From Ichthyophthirius multifiliis (Eukaryota > Ciliophora > Oligohymenophorea > Hymenostomatida), in NCBI RefSeq assembly GCF_000220395.1, contig NW_004085918.1, forward strand, positions 1-64,000: 64,000 nt of DNA, given 5' to 3'. The notes beneath the pieces were generated by a model, which made no database searches, was not told where the DNA came from, and saw only the letters and a program-made list of their open reading frames with translations. Below, piece by piece: positions 38,981 to 50,721 of this stretch (positions within the stretch are counted from its first letter, which is position 1; every line of letters begins with the position of its first letter). The position numbers were made by a program, and so were the translations under genes.

Positions 38981-41027
38981 TCAATTTTAATTTATTTTAT
39001 CAAATTTTTATTATATTTTTGGTAATTTGACAAACTCAGATTTTCTTATGTCTTCAGGATTTTATATGTATGGCTGTTTGAAAATCGATAGTTTATTATT
39101 ACTCATAAGATACGTATTTTCTTGGATTTCCTTCATTAGTTTAGATTTATTACTTCTATTATTAGGTTATTTAGAAAATCTATATAATCTACTATTTTAA
39201 CTTTAATTTTCTTTTATATATTAATTCTATCTATTAAAAATACTAATTCTAGGACTCTTCTTAGGACTATTTAAACTAAAAAACGAAGCTCTATCCGTAA
39301 GCCTTCTTCCTCCTTTAAGATTTTAAATACATCCATTAAAATAATTAAGATCTTAAATAATTTATTTTTCAATACTTTAAAATTATTTTTTGGGTTACTA
39401 ATTCTAATTTAATAAATTAATATGAATAGTTTATATTAAAAAAAAAATACATCAAGCTACAGCTTTTCTTAATCTTTTCCTTATGATTCAGAATAACACA
39501 TTTGCTCCATAATATTAAAATACATTCTATTATCATGTATTTATATGTCTACCATATTAAACGGAATATCACCAAGTTTGTATTTAGGAATTGATTTTCT
39601 AAGTGATTTTTCGTATCCTTTTTTATTCTATTTATCTATTTATATATTATCTACGAGCTCTTTTCGATATTCTTCCCAATTCTTTCTTTCCCAATATATT
39701 TATTTTAAATCTTAATTTGAAGGATATTTCTTTAATGAATTTTTATATAAATTAAAATTCTCTTCTGGAATTATTTTATTCAAATCAAAAACTGATATAT
39801 AAACTAATTCACATGGTATACAACTAATAGCATTATATTCAAGAGGTTCAGAATAAAATATTGAATAATCTCCAAATACATCACCTTCACCTTTATTTTT
39901 TTTTTAAAAAAATTAAAATGTATATTTTTAAAGAAAAAAGTAAAAACCAAATTCATCTATTTCTATAAAATCGTTCTAATAATAATCTTCATAATCAGAT
40001 TCATAATTTATTGTTGGATTATAATCTTTATCTGGTTCTGAAATATCAAAAGGTATTTTTTATTTTGATTTATGGCTATATTTAAATGGTATTTATTTTA
40101 CTGCTTTTATTAAACCTTTTTTTACAAAATAAATTGCTGCTGAATCATCACCTTATCTCTTTTTTTTTTTTGAATTAAAGATATAATTTTTTATTTGTTA
40201 TTTAAAAAAGTAACCATTATTATTGTATTCGAAGCATATTGTTTTATTTAACATTTAGTAGTAATTTCTATTAATATATTTTCTTCTGGAATAAGAGTAA
40301 ATAATTGTAAACTTTCTAAAAACTATTGCAATTTTTAGAGATGCAAACTTTTTTTATCAGTAATAAAAGCTTAGAATACATCTTTTTCTAAAACAATTAA
40401 ATCTGTGGGCTAATTAGCTATAATGGTTGCAGTTCTTTTAGAATTAGTTATAAGTGCGATTTCTCCAAATGCTGCACCTCTTTTTAATTTATTCTTTTCT
40501 TTCTAATATAATAAAATATTATTTATTTTTATTTGTAAAATAGATAAAATTTATTATTTTTAAAATTAATATTTAATACCAATTAAACAAAATTTTTATA
40601 TTATGTTGGTTCATCAATATATATAGTAACTCCTCCGTTTATAATAATATAAAATGCATCAGCTACATCTCCCTTTTTATATTAATTATTATTTTAATTA
40701 TGATAAAAATAATTATAATTTTAAATGTTTTACTTATTTAAAAACATATTCTTAAGATTCAAATGTTTTTATATATAAATATCTACACAATTCTAAATAT
40801 TCTGGAGTATTTCTATATTTTTACAAAAATTATACATCCTTTAAAAAATTGGTATACAAAAATAAAAAAATTATTTTTCATAACTAAGAATTTATTATTA
40901 CTTGAATATAATCTGATATCGTTATACACATTTCATCTGTACGATCCTCTGGATTTATATCCAATAATTATTTAAGTTTTTCAAATTAAAAAATATCTTA
41001 ATTATTTAAATCTGATTTGTCAGTCAT
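38981..41027 (-). CDS. Protein with two cyclic-nucleotide-binding domains
   Basis: Six exons: 41027-40902, 40838-40734, 40672-40580, 40502-40215, 40158-39451 and 39403-38981 (580 residues; introns 63, 61, 77, 56 and 47 nt). The first domain has GDVADAFYIIINGGV and the phosphate-binding cassette RGAAFGEIALITNSKRTAT, with the Glu and Arg needed to hold cAMP/cGMP. The second has IMRQGDDSAAIYFVKKG and GDVFGDYSIFYSEP, where the cassette lacks that Glu/Arg pair, so it probably does not bind nucleotide. A basic, Ser-rich C-terminal tail follows. There is no kinase, channel or PKA-inhibitor segment, so it is not a standard PKA regulatory subunit. The third-exon end could be nine bases shorter. Confidence 0.85.
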
Positions 41028-41899
41028 TCTAGTTGAGATTATAGTATCATTTGCTTTTTTAATTTTTATATTATGAATTTTAAAATAATTTATATTTGAT
41101 ATTATAATTTTTAATTGTTATTTAAAGAATATATTTATAAATATGCTTTTTGTAAACATTTCAAAAAAATAAAAAAGTTATTTTATAATTTGTACATTGT
41201 TAAGATTTAAGAATACTCATTTTTTCTTCAATTAGGGTTTTTTTTTATAATATGTATATTATATTAAATTAATTTAATGATTATTATTAAATTAAAAATT
41301 GTTCATATGTATTAAAAATTAATTATTATAAATTTATTTAATATAAAACTAAATACTATTTTTATAATAAATAAAAAATATTTATAATTTTGATTTTTTA
41401 TTTATAAGTATTTTTTATTTTTTATTAAGTTTAAATATTTTATTTTTTAATATAAATATTTTTGATAAAAATATATGTGTTTTGCATGTAAATTAATTAA
41501 TTAAAGCTATTTTATATTTTCTAAAAATATTTTATATTTTTTCTTAAATTTAATTTTATATTTTTTATTTTAATTTAAGAAAATATTAATAAAATAAAGT
41601 ATGGTTTTTATATGTATTTATTAAGAGTTAAAGATTATGTATATAAATTAAAATATAAAAACAATATTTATATATATTTAAATTAAATATCATTAGTATT
41701 ATACCTATATAAATTCTAAATTAGGTTAACATATTAAATTATGAAGTTTAGTCTATTAATTTAAATTAAATATAAATTAAATATATAATTATAATTATAT
41801 AACATTATGAAAAAACATAAAAAAAATATATAAAGTATTATTATTTTATTTATTTTCTTATTAAACGAAACACATATATATTTATGTTTTCTAATTTTT

Positions 41900-42400
41900 T
41901 CATTAATTTTTTTATTATTATCCTTTAAGAATTAATAACAAACTTTCACACCATATTTTTTCTAAAAAATTTTATTTTATTTATTATAATCTAATAAAAT
42001 ATTTGTTTAAGTATTTCAAAAAAAAAAATAGTTTTTTAATTTATTCGCTAGTGTTTTTTTGTTCTTTCTTATATTTAGAGATACTTTATTCAAATTTTAT
42101 ATATCTTCATATAATGTATTTAATCATATTTACATTTTAATATTTATAGAAGGTATATTTAGACCTTTTACAATCTCATCAACAAAAATATTATATTAAT
42201 TTTCTTATAAATTGATTACTATAATTATAAAAATAAATAACTTTAATAAATTTAAAGTAAATAAATAACAAATTTATATATAAAGTAATTTTAATTAATA
42301 ATTTAATGATTTTTATTTTATTTATATAAAATTTCAATTAAATTATACAAAATAAATACATGATAATATAATATTTATTTTAAAATTTTGTTCATATAAA
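41900..42400 (-). CDS. Possible hypothetical gene with an in-frame TGA or an intron
   Basis: Minus-strand reading around 42160 gives VDEIVKGLNIPSINIKM, then TGA at 42124-42126, and then in the same frame a helical Leu/Lys/Asn-rich segment (starting LNTLYEDIQNLNKV) to a TGA at 41900-41902. A 50-nt GTAAAT...AAAG intron beginning just before the TGA would instead lead into another open frame. Either way a small gene is likely; its start, perhaps near 42400, is not resolved. No family is recognised. Confidence 0.3.
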
Positions 42401-42800
42401 ATTACAATCAACATATTGTAAAAAAGTTAAGAAGAATATTTTTATTTATTAAATAAAAATAAATTAATATTTTAAGTATAAATTAAAATTATTATTATAA
42501 AAAAAAATATATTAATGTGATCATAATATTTTATATTTATTGCAATACAATAATATTTAATCTAATACTTTAATAATAATATTTTTTTTTATTCAAAAGA
42601 ATATTATAAATATTTAATGATGAAATCTTATTTTTTAAATTAATATTAAAATATAATTGTTTTTATAATTATAATATTTAATATAATAATGATATTTATA
42701 CAGTTTATAAATTATCTATATATTTTTTTATTTATTATTTAATCGTTTTTAAAAAGGTTTTTGTTCGTAATAATATGTTTATTTTATTCATTAATATATT

Positions 42801-43690
42801 TCATGTTTTATTTATTTTTTATTTTTGTAATAATTCTTCCACTTTTTTATTTTTTTTAAATAAATTTATTTTAAAATAAAAATAATTACCTTATTGTATT
42901 TATAGATTTTTTTCATTTAACTGCTATTCAAGTTAAAGTATTTTTTATTAATCATAAGCTTCTTATGATAACTTTTTATTTAAATATTAAACTATTTAAG
43001 GATTTTCCATTGTAATTTTTATAAGAGGATTTTAATTATATTTTTATTAAATTTAAATAAGTTTTTCATTTAATTTAATCTTTTCAAACATTAAATCATT
43101 TATTTTAATTTCATAAATTTAATTTAATTACTTTTATTAATTTAATTGATTATTCAGATTTTATATTTCCAAACTTTATTCTTTATATTCATTCTCTTAT
43201 TAAATATCTTAAGTTTTTATTTCACTAAAGGTTTTATTAGAAAGTATTTTATTTTAATATAAATTAGAATTATTAGAATTCTACTTTTTAGTTAGAATAT
43301 TCTAATTGTTGCCTAAATCTTAGTTATTTGGATTTTTTTTATTCATATTAAAAGCTTATTTCGTAGATTTACCTTCTTTTATCATTTTCAAAAACATTAA
43401 AAAATTAAAATATGCATGAATTTTAATATTTGTCTATTAAAACTTATTAATATGTTTTTCTTCTAATATATCTTAACTTGTGTTAAATAAGAATTCTATT
43501 TTTAATATTAATATTTTTTTAAAGTTTATAAATAAAATAAAATGTATATTATAAATTATTTTTGCATTTTGCATTATAATTTAATGATTTGTCTAATGAT
43601 ATTTAGCCTGTGCTTGTAAAATTTACTGGAGAATCAATTTAAGTATTCTAATAAATTTAGGCATCTTTATTAAATTAATAATATAAAGTA
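42801..43690 (-). CDS. Coiled-coil hypothetical protein
   Basis: The frame ending at TGA 42801-42803 carries a clear heptad-rich coiled coil (EYKEQSLEIQNLNNQLNQQK and onwards), interrupted near 42840-42890 by a 48-nt GTAATT...AAAG intron that restores frame to VEELLQK. Upstream, an open frame with SPVNFTSTGQ near 43630 looks coding but lies in another frame, so at least one intron or frame break near 43400-43560 is unresolved. No family is recognised. Confidence 0.45.
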
Positions 43691-43702
43691 TTACTTTTCA
43701 AC

Positions 43703-43766
43703 AAATTTTTTTATATTTTTTTTATATTTTTTTTATATTTTTTTTTTTTATATTTTTTTTATATAG
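43703..43766. repeat. Short tandem repeat of a T7-8-ATAT unit
   Basis: About five tandem copies of an 11-12 base unit (a run of T followed by ATAT). It sits at the 5' side of the minus-strand coiled-coil gene and may be a spacer or intron microsatellite. Confidence 0.8.
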
Positions 43767-44788
43767 ATAATCAGAAAAATTTTTATAATACATTTTCTCT
43801 ATATTTCTTTTTTTACAATTTTTTTATTATGAAATAAATAAACAAAAAAATGAAAAATATAATATATTAAATGAATAGAAGAAAAATATTTAAATTAATT
43901 ATATTGTACTTTGCTTATTTAATTTTATTGAAATTTTCATTTATTTAAAGGAATTTGAATATTAATCTTTTTAAAACATAAAAATTAATAATATTTTAAT
44001 ATATTTAATATTCTTTTAAATATATATTATACCCTTTTTCATTTATTAATTGATTATATTTTTTTTTTTAATATTATAAATTTAATGTTATATTATTAAT
44101 AAAAATAAAAAAATTAATTTATAATTTAATATTTATTAGTAATATTATATAAATTTTAATAATCTTTTTAGTAAATAAACAATATTTTATTTAAAATATA
44201 TAAAACTTAACAATATTGGTTTGAAATAATATCATATAAATTAAATAATAATTTTTATTTTATTTTTATGCAAATGAAATATGAAAAAAATATATTTTAA
44301 AATAAGAGAAAATGATTAAAAATATATTTTAAAATAATTATAATTTATTTTTTAAATTAAATATTATTATTTTTATCAGTAAAATCTTTAAATTTTTTTT
44401 TTTAAAAATCATTGAAATAAGATAAAAAAATATTTTAAGATTAAAAATATTTATAAATTAAAGATTTAATATTTGATTTTATTAAAAATTTTATAATTAT
44501 TAGTTTAAAATTATTGTTTTTTAAGATTTAATATTAATATTTTTTAAAAAATTTTCTATTTAAATCTGATTTTCAAAATATAAATTTGAATTTTACAATT
44601 TTACCTTAATATTTGTTTTATTTTTAACGAATTTCAATAAATTTTAAGAATGAAAACATTATTTTTATAATAAATTTATAAAATCATTAAAATATTTTAT
44701 ATTTCTTTCACTTAATACGAAACAAAACTAAAAATATATTATATATTATATCATATATGTCATTAAAAAATTTAATTAATTTTAGAAA
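43767..44788. other. A/T spacer
   Basis: Almost pure A/T. No coding frame, RNA or notable repeat was recognised. Confidence 0.55.
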
Positions 44789-45064
44789 TCAAGAACCAAA
44801 ATTAGGAGTAAATTAATACTCATCGTTTTCTGATGAAAATTATTATTCATTATTTTAACTACTTTCCTTCATTTCCCCATCAGGTAGAAAATTAAATGTA
44901 TTTTGTTTCGCAATCTTATTTTTTATTGACATAGAACGTGTCATTGGTCTTCTTATATTTGTTTATATTGTTCTAATGATTTTTTCTTTTTTTATTTTTT
45001 AAGTATTTTTTTATCCATCAACTATATTCTTTTATTTTTTGTATTATTTTTATTTTTTTGGCAT
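44789..45064 (-). CDS. Small basic hypothetical protein, 91 residues
   Basis: Single frame from ATG 45064 to TGA 44789-44791. The first 40 residues are Lys/Gln-rich. The middle is a compact basic patch, RTIQTNIRRPMTRSMSIKNK, followed by FNFLPDGEM and an acidic Ser/Asn/Glu tail ending FTPNFGS. The clean start and stop and the raised G+C support a real gene. No homologue is recognised; basic then acidic composition would fit a nucleic-acid or cytoskeleton binder, but that is a guess. Confidence 0.5.
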
Positions 45065-45201
45065 TTTTTTTATTTCTTTTATTTTATTTTTAAAAAAAAT
45101 GTATTATATCTAAAATATATTTTATTTGGTAATTTTTAATTATTTATAAAAAAAATTATAAAAATAAAAAAAAATTAATAAAAAATGATATAAATAAATA
45201 A

Positions 45202-45491
45202 TCAAAGTTTTTTTCTTAAAATAACTAATGTAACAATACAAGCAATAATTATTAATAATATTATTAAACCAATAATTTTTTTTAAATTTTTACTTTATTT
45301 ATTATTTTTTTATTCTTTTTAATTAAGCAGCTATTGTTCGATACAAGTTTATTTTTTTCTTTATTAGTAAATACTATCCTGAAATACACTATCAATTTAA
45401 ACTTTTGATTCTTCTATATTTTCTTCCTCAACATATTATATTTTATTTTATTCAATTATTTAAACTATTTGCTGCATTCTTAATTTATAAT
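45202..45491 (-). CDS. Tail-anchored helical membrane protein (3' exon)
   Basis: The frame ending at TGA 45202-45204 has an amphipathic, Gln/Glu-rich helix (MQQIVQIIEQNKIQ and following), a Lys/Asn-rich hinge, and a C-terminal hydrophobic segment IIGLIILLIIIACIVTLVIL with a basic end RKKL. This is the layout of tail-anchored proteins such as SNAREs, though the SNARE zero-layer residue and hydrophobic heptads are not clear enough to name it. An intron acceptor at 45492 suggests it is the last exon of a longer gene, possibly the coding stretch at 45589-46300. Confidence 0.45.
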
Positions 45492-45588
45492 CTTTTTTTA
45501 TATATGTATATATATATATATATAGAATATTAAAATCAAAATAAAAAAATATGAAATAGAAAATGAAAGAATAAAAAAAAAAAAAAAC

Positions 45589-46300
45589 TTTTATTTATTA
45601 TTCAGTATTCTATATTATTTAGAGGAAAATAATTTACGATTAATCGAATTGACTTCCATCATCGCTTGTATCGCTTTCTTTACAAATAAAGTTATGAGTT
45701 TAATTGGTTTAATCATCGATTTAACTATTTCTTATATAACTTAAAGTCTATTCACCTTAAGCTTATATAATTGATTGTTAAGCTATAATTAAATTTCGCT
45801 ATTATTCATACGATTTATTTAACTGATGTGACTAATTTAATGATTTTTTTGCTGATTTTAATGATTTCACTGATTTATTTAATATACTATTTTGTTAGTC
45901 TTATTTAATTATTTTTAAGTCATTTTGTTTGTCTTAAATTAATTTCATTTATACTTCTTAAAGTATTTCTAGTTGCTTTTTTAAATGTTTATTAAATAAT
46001 AAACATAATAAATAATTACTTTTAAAAACTAAATTTCTAGTTTTTAAAATTCTTTAGCTTAAAATAGATATTTTTCTTAGAATAAAAATTAGTTTATAAC
46101 TGTTGAAAGTTAAACTGTTTCTGTAAAATACTTTTGTTTTTTGTTTTTGTTTTTTTTCATATAATTTAAAATTTTTTATTTCTTTTTTATATACTTGTTC
46201 AAAATTTTCATTTACTTCAATTCCAAAATTATTATAATTATCTATTTTTTTTATTAGCTAATAAATAAATTATAGATTAAAATAATTTATATCTTACAAT
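45589..46300 (-). CDS. Coiled-coil coding region, start and frame uncertain
   Basis: Minus-strand reading gives, from the 5' side, NNFGIEVNENFEQVYKKEI, then after a frame change in an A-run near 46130-46145 the stretch FTETVQLSTVINQFLFQEKY, then a 44-nt intron (GTAATT...AAAG, about 45975-46018), then a coiled coil rich in Gln, Lys, Ser and Leu ending in an acidic Ser/Asp patch (CKESDTSDDGS) and a GT donor at 45588. It probably joins the membrane-anchor exon at 45491-45202, but no single splice reproduced the frame. No family is assigned. Confidence 0.4.
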
Positions 46301-47657
46301 ATTAATCTTTCAAAAAAGAAACATTTTTCTAAAGCAAGTTCAAATCATTTTAAGCTTTTTAAAATTAACTCATTAAAATACAATTTTATATAAAAAGGTT
46401 AGATAAGAGAATAAAAATCTTATTAATTTTTATTAAATATAATTATATATTTACAATTTTTTATTCTCAAAAATATGAAAATATCAATAATAAAATTAAG
46501 TATAAAATTAATGTATACAATTTATATTAAATTATTTTTAGTATTTTTTTTTTATATATAAAGTTTTATTTATGAAAATTGAATTTATATCTAGTATTTT
46601 TAGATTATTTTTTATTTAGTTTAATAAATTATTATAATATTTAGTTTAATAAAATATTATAAAACTTACTAAATAGTTTGTATTAATAAAAAAATTACTT
46701 ATTTTTATTAAAATTAACAATATATAATTAATTTTTGTATAATTAATTAAACAAAAAATATTGTATTAAGCAAATAGTAAAACTATATGATCCTAAAAAT
46801 AAATTTTAGAGTTATATTTAATTTATAAAATGTCCAATTATAAAGTCTAAATACATTATTTATCAATTTTTTTTTATATTTATATCATATATTTATATAA
46901 TTTTTATCAAAAAAAAAGAACGTTAACAGTTTCTTATCATATTTTTTTAAATGTATTTTTATATAAAAATTAGAAAAGAATAATATATTCATATAAATAT
47001 TTATAACTTAATTAAATTTATAATAATATATTAAATTAGATAAATCATATAATTAATAAAATAAAATAAATATAATAATAATTATATTATATGTTAAAAT
47101 ATTAATAATTTAAAAAATTTCTATTTAAATTTATTTTCTGCTTAAATAATAATTTATAATTTTATTAATATTCTCAAAAATTTTAATAGTGCTTAAAAGA
47201 TAAATTATATAAAAATATTATTTAAGCAGAAAATAAATTTATATAATAAAATTATTAATTTTATTTTAGAGTCTACAATTTTATTTTCATATTTAATTAT
47301 ATTTTAAATATTATTTTATTTAATTTTTTTATATATATAAATTAACTTTTATTTATATTAATGAATATATTCTTAAAATAATATTTAACGTATAAAATTT
47401 TGTCCTAATAGAACTACTTCAAATGTAACATTTGCAAAATATATTGCAATTTTTGAAATTTCGATATATGCATAAACTATTATAATACTTAAGTTTGTAT
47501 TTTTGGAGTATAATATAGATTGCAATAAGGGTAATATATTAATAATTGATTTTTATTTAAAAATTATATATTTGATAAATACGTAAAAATTAAATATTTT
47601 TTCGATTTCATATTGAAATTGGTTTCTATTTATTTAGTACATCTAATTATTTTAACT
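46301..47657. other. A/T spacer with an inverted repeat and a G+C-richer patch
   Basis: Mostly A/T. It holds the 24-bp inverted repeat at 47127-47240. A patch at about 47380-47540 is richer in G+C, and on the minus strand it can be read as a hydrophobic peptide (for example SIIIVYAYIEISKIAIYF), which may be a relic of a membrane-protein gene; no start, stop or exon structure could be fixed. Confidence 0.45.
47127..47240. repeat. Perfect 24-bp inverted repeat with 66-bp spacer
   Basis: The 24 bases at 47127-47150 (core TTTTCTGCTTAAATAAT) recur as an exact reverse complement at 47217-47240. Chance is unlikely at this length and with an internal CTGC/GCAG. No transposase frame lies between or near the arms, so it could be a hairpin-forming element, a tiny non-autonomous element or a footprint of one. 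Confidence 0.85.
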
Positions 47658-50264
47658 CAAAAACAAAAAAGCCCATCAGCTTTTTTCTTTAAAAAATATA
47701 TTATAAATTTGTTACAATATATAAATAAAATTTTACACGCTTTTTAGGTTAGCCTTAATCATTATTCGTTTATTTATATGCTTGTTTACCATATTTTTAT
47801 TATCCTATATATTATTCAATTAATTATTATTCTTCTAATAATTATTAGTTAAAATTTTTCTTTTCTATTTTTTTATTTAATAAAACATCTTATTCATTAA
47901 TAGTTTAATCTTATACTTCGTTTTATTAAATATATGTTTGCTATTGCATGTTTTGTAAACAATTCTAATATTTAATGCTTGTTTGTATTAATATTCCTTA
48001 TGTCAAATCATTTATCTAAATATAAGATATATAAAATAATAAAAAATATAAATACTCTAATTCTACTTAACATAGTATCTTCTAATATTTCTATAATTTT
48101 TTAAACTATATCAGCAGAAGGATCATTTGAAGAAAGTTTTAATTACTTTAAATCTTATTAAATTTTTCTTTATTTGAAAAAATTAATATATTTAAAATAA
48201 TTTATTATTATATTACTGTATTTTATTGGTACTTTCTTCAACTAATTAATCTATCCCTGTATAATTATTTAGGTTTTTTTATGATATTTTGTTTATTGTA
48301 GTTTCTTGGAGTATTTTAAATTAAGAATAGATAATCATAATAATTTTTTCTAAGTTAACCTTCTTTTATTCTAAAAAATGTTATTTTATATATTCGTTTC
48401 TTTCTTCTTTAATCATTTTATACAAAATTTATTTTTTTTAAATATCATCAGCTTAATGCGATAATGTTTTTATATTATTTAATAAGAATTTATTTTATTC
48501 TTCTATTTCATTTTATCTGCTTAAAAGCGTATTTTTGATATTTTCATTTGCCAATAAAAGTTCCTTTGTAGTTCCTATTTATCTATAAAGATTATTTAAT
48601 TATTATTAATTTTCAGGTGTTTTTTCTTTAGTTTATAAAAGCTTAATTTATTATTCATAGTTTTTTTTATTAGTTAGCAAATCTTCATCCTTTTTGTTTA
48701 TTATTTCTTTTTTTTTAAATTAAAATAAAAATAAAAGATAATTAAAATATATAAATTAAAATGTACATTCTTAAGTTTTTAAATTTTCAATTTCTTTCAT
48801 ATAACTTTAGCAATCTTATTCAAAACCTCTAAGTTTTTAATCCTTTTTTTTATAAAATAAAAAAATAAAAAATATATGAAATAAAATACAATTTCTGCTT
48901 TCAATCTGTTAAGTTCATCTAAATTTTAATTGATATTAATTAAAATATAATCTTTTTTTTCATTATTTTAAGTTGAATCTTCTTAGTAATCTTATTATTC
49001 TAAATTTTTAAGTTTAGTTTTTAATTCTTCATTTTTTTTTTTTAAATCATTAATTTCATAATTCAATTATTTTATAACTAAATTTTAGGAATACATATTA
49101 TATTAATTTTAGTTTTAATTATTATTATCTTTATTTTAAAGCGTTTAATTAGAAAATATATTGCTTGTCAAATTTATTTATGCAATACTGCTTTTTTTTG
49201 TATTAGCTTCATTTTATTTATCTATCATGTTTTCAGTGCTAATATTAAATAAATATGAAGCATTATCTCTTCCATAAATTATTCTTATTTCAGCTAATGA
49301 ATCCCAAGGACAGAGCATCATTACCCTTGGTTCAATTACTATATCTTAATCTCTATGTCCTAGTTAATTATTTGTATTCTATTTTTTTATTTTTAAAAAT
49401 CATTATTTAACTATTTTATTTTTATTATTACATCACCCCATGAATATATATTTCCTCTTCTTGAAACAGCATAAGAACAATCACCACCTGCATAAATTTA
49501 AACAACTGGATCTTTCTAAAAAGTCTTTTTTTAAAATAATATTATTTTAAATATTAATAATAATCAATAATTTAAAATTTAATTAATATTATTTTTCATT
49601 TTATTTTAAGAATTTAATTTAAATAATAAATATTTTTTTACTTGTATTAAAGTTGGTTCATCATATTGTTTTGTGTCACTCTATCCAAGCTACAAAAAAA
49701 TAAATTATTAATTTCAAATATTTTATTTGGTTATTTATTTGAAAATTAATATTAAATACTTATCCCGATTCGTTTTTACCCCAAGTATAAACCTAGCCTT
49801 ATGTGTCTAAAATTAAAATATGGTTATAACCAGTTGCAATACTAACGATTTTGTTGATTCTATCTAATTTCATAGGATTCCTTGCATCTTAAATGCTTTC
49901 ACATTGTCTACCTAAACATGTACTTTTGGAACCCCATGAAAAAACATCTCCTGATGCTATTTATGTTTTTTATGAGTGTTTTAATCATTTTTATAATATA
50001 TATCTAACAATTTACTTGATAAGCAAAACCAATTTTATTATGTACATGCTAATTAAATAATATTTATTTCACGTGGTACATATTCCCAATTTAAAATTAT
50101 TTTTTCTTATTAAATTTAATTTAAACCAACTCTAAACATCTCTTTCTAAGTTGAAACCTTTTGTATATATTAGTTAATTAATATATAAAAATAATTATGT
50201 AAAAATCAAAATTATTTACATCTAAAAAGTTGTTTGAAGGTCTGTTTGTTTTCCTTTATTACAT
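47658..50264 (-). CDS. RCC1-repeat protein with C-terminal coiled coil
   Basis: Eleven exons read cleanly: 50264-50220, 50157-50016, 49956-49760, 49689-49642, 49524-49432, 49378-48890, 48842-48767, 48706-48217, 48167-48056, 48015-47737 and 47687-47658 (666 residues; introns 40-117 nt). The first 250 residues hold RCC1 blades: TSGDVFSWGSK, TQGQVYTWGKNESGQLGQ, YAGGDCSYAV and RRGNIYSWGD followed by NQLGH. The remainder is a long Lys/Gln/Glu/Asn coiled coil. RCC1 propellers serve as exchange factors or protein-binding platforms; only part of a seven-bladed propeller is obvious, so a scaffold role is likelier than Ran exchange (inference). If the last 49-nt intron is not used the protein ends at 47608. 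Confidence 0.85.
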
Positions 50265-50721
50265 TAAAATAAATCTAAGTACAACGAAAATTAGATGTAT
50301 TTTTTTTTTAATAAATTAAAAAATAACATATTGTAAAAAATATTATTTGTTAAAATAAAATTAATTAGTAAATCAAAAAATATTGATAAATAGTTCTTTT
50401 CTTTTGAAATATTATTAAAAGATATTTAAATTTTATTAGTCTCCTTAGCTAAATTTACATTATAAATTTTTTAATCAAATTTTTTTGTATAATGTATTAT
50501 TAAATTTTATATTAATTATATATTGCTTTAAATTTAAAATTATTAAGAAAACATTTATTTAAAATAAAAAAATTATTATAAAGATTTTTTAAAATAAAAT
50601 AAATCAATAATTATATTTATTTTATTCAATAAAATAAAGTTATTTAAATTTCAATAAAATTTTAAAATTTTATAAAGTAACAAAAATAAAAATATTTTAA
50701 TAAAAACAAATAAATATTAAA
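50265..50721. promoter_or_regulatory. Divergent spacer between RCC1 and lipid kinase genes
   Basis: The two genes are transcribed away from each other across 457 A/T-rich bases, which should hold both promoters. No specific element is recognised. Confidence 0.4.

Noticed and set aside
40763-40975. Plus-strand open frame antisense to the cyclic-nucleotide-binding gene
   Set aside because: It covers parts of exons 1-2 and an intron of the opposite-strand gene, which has real domain motifs.
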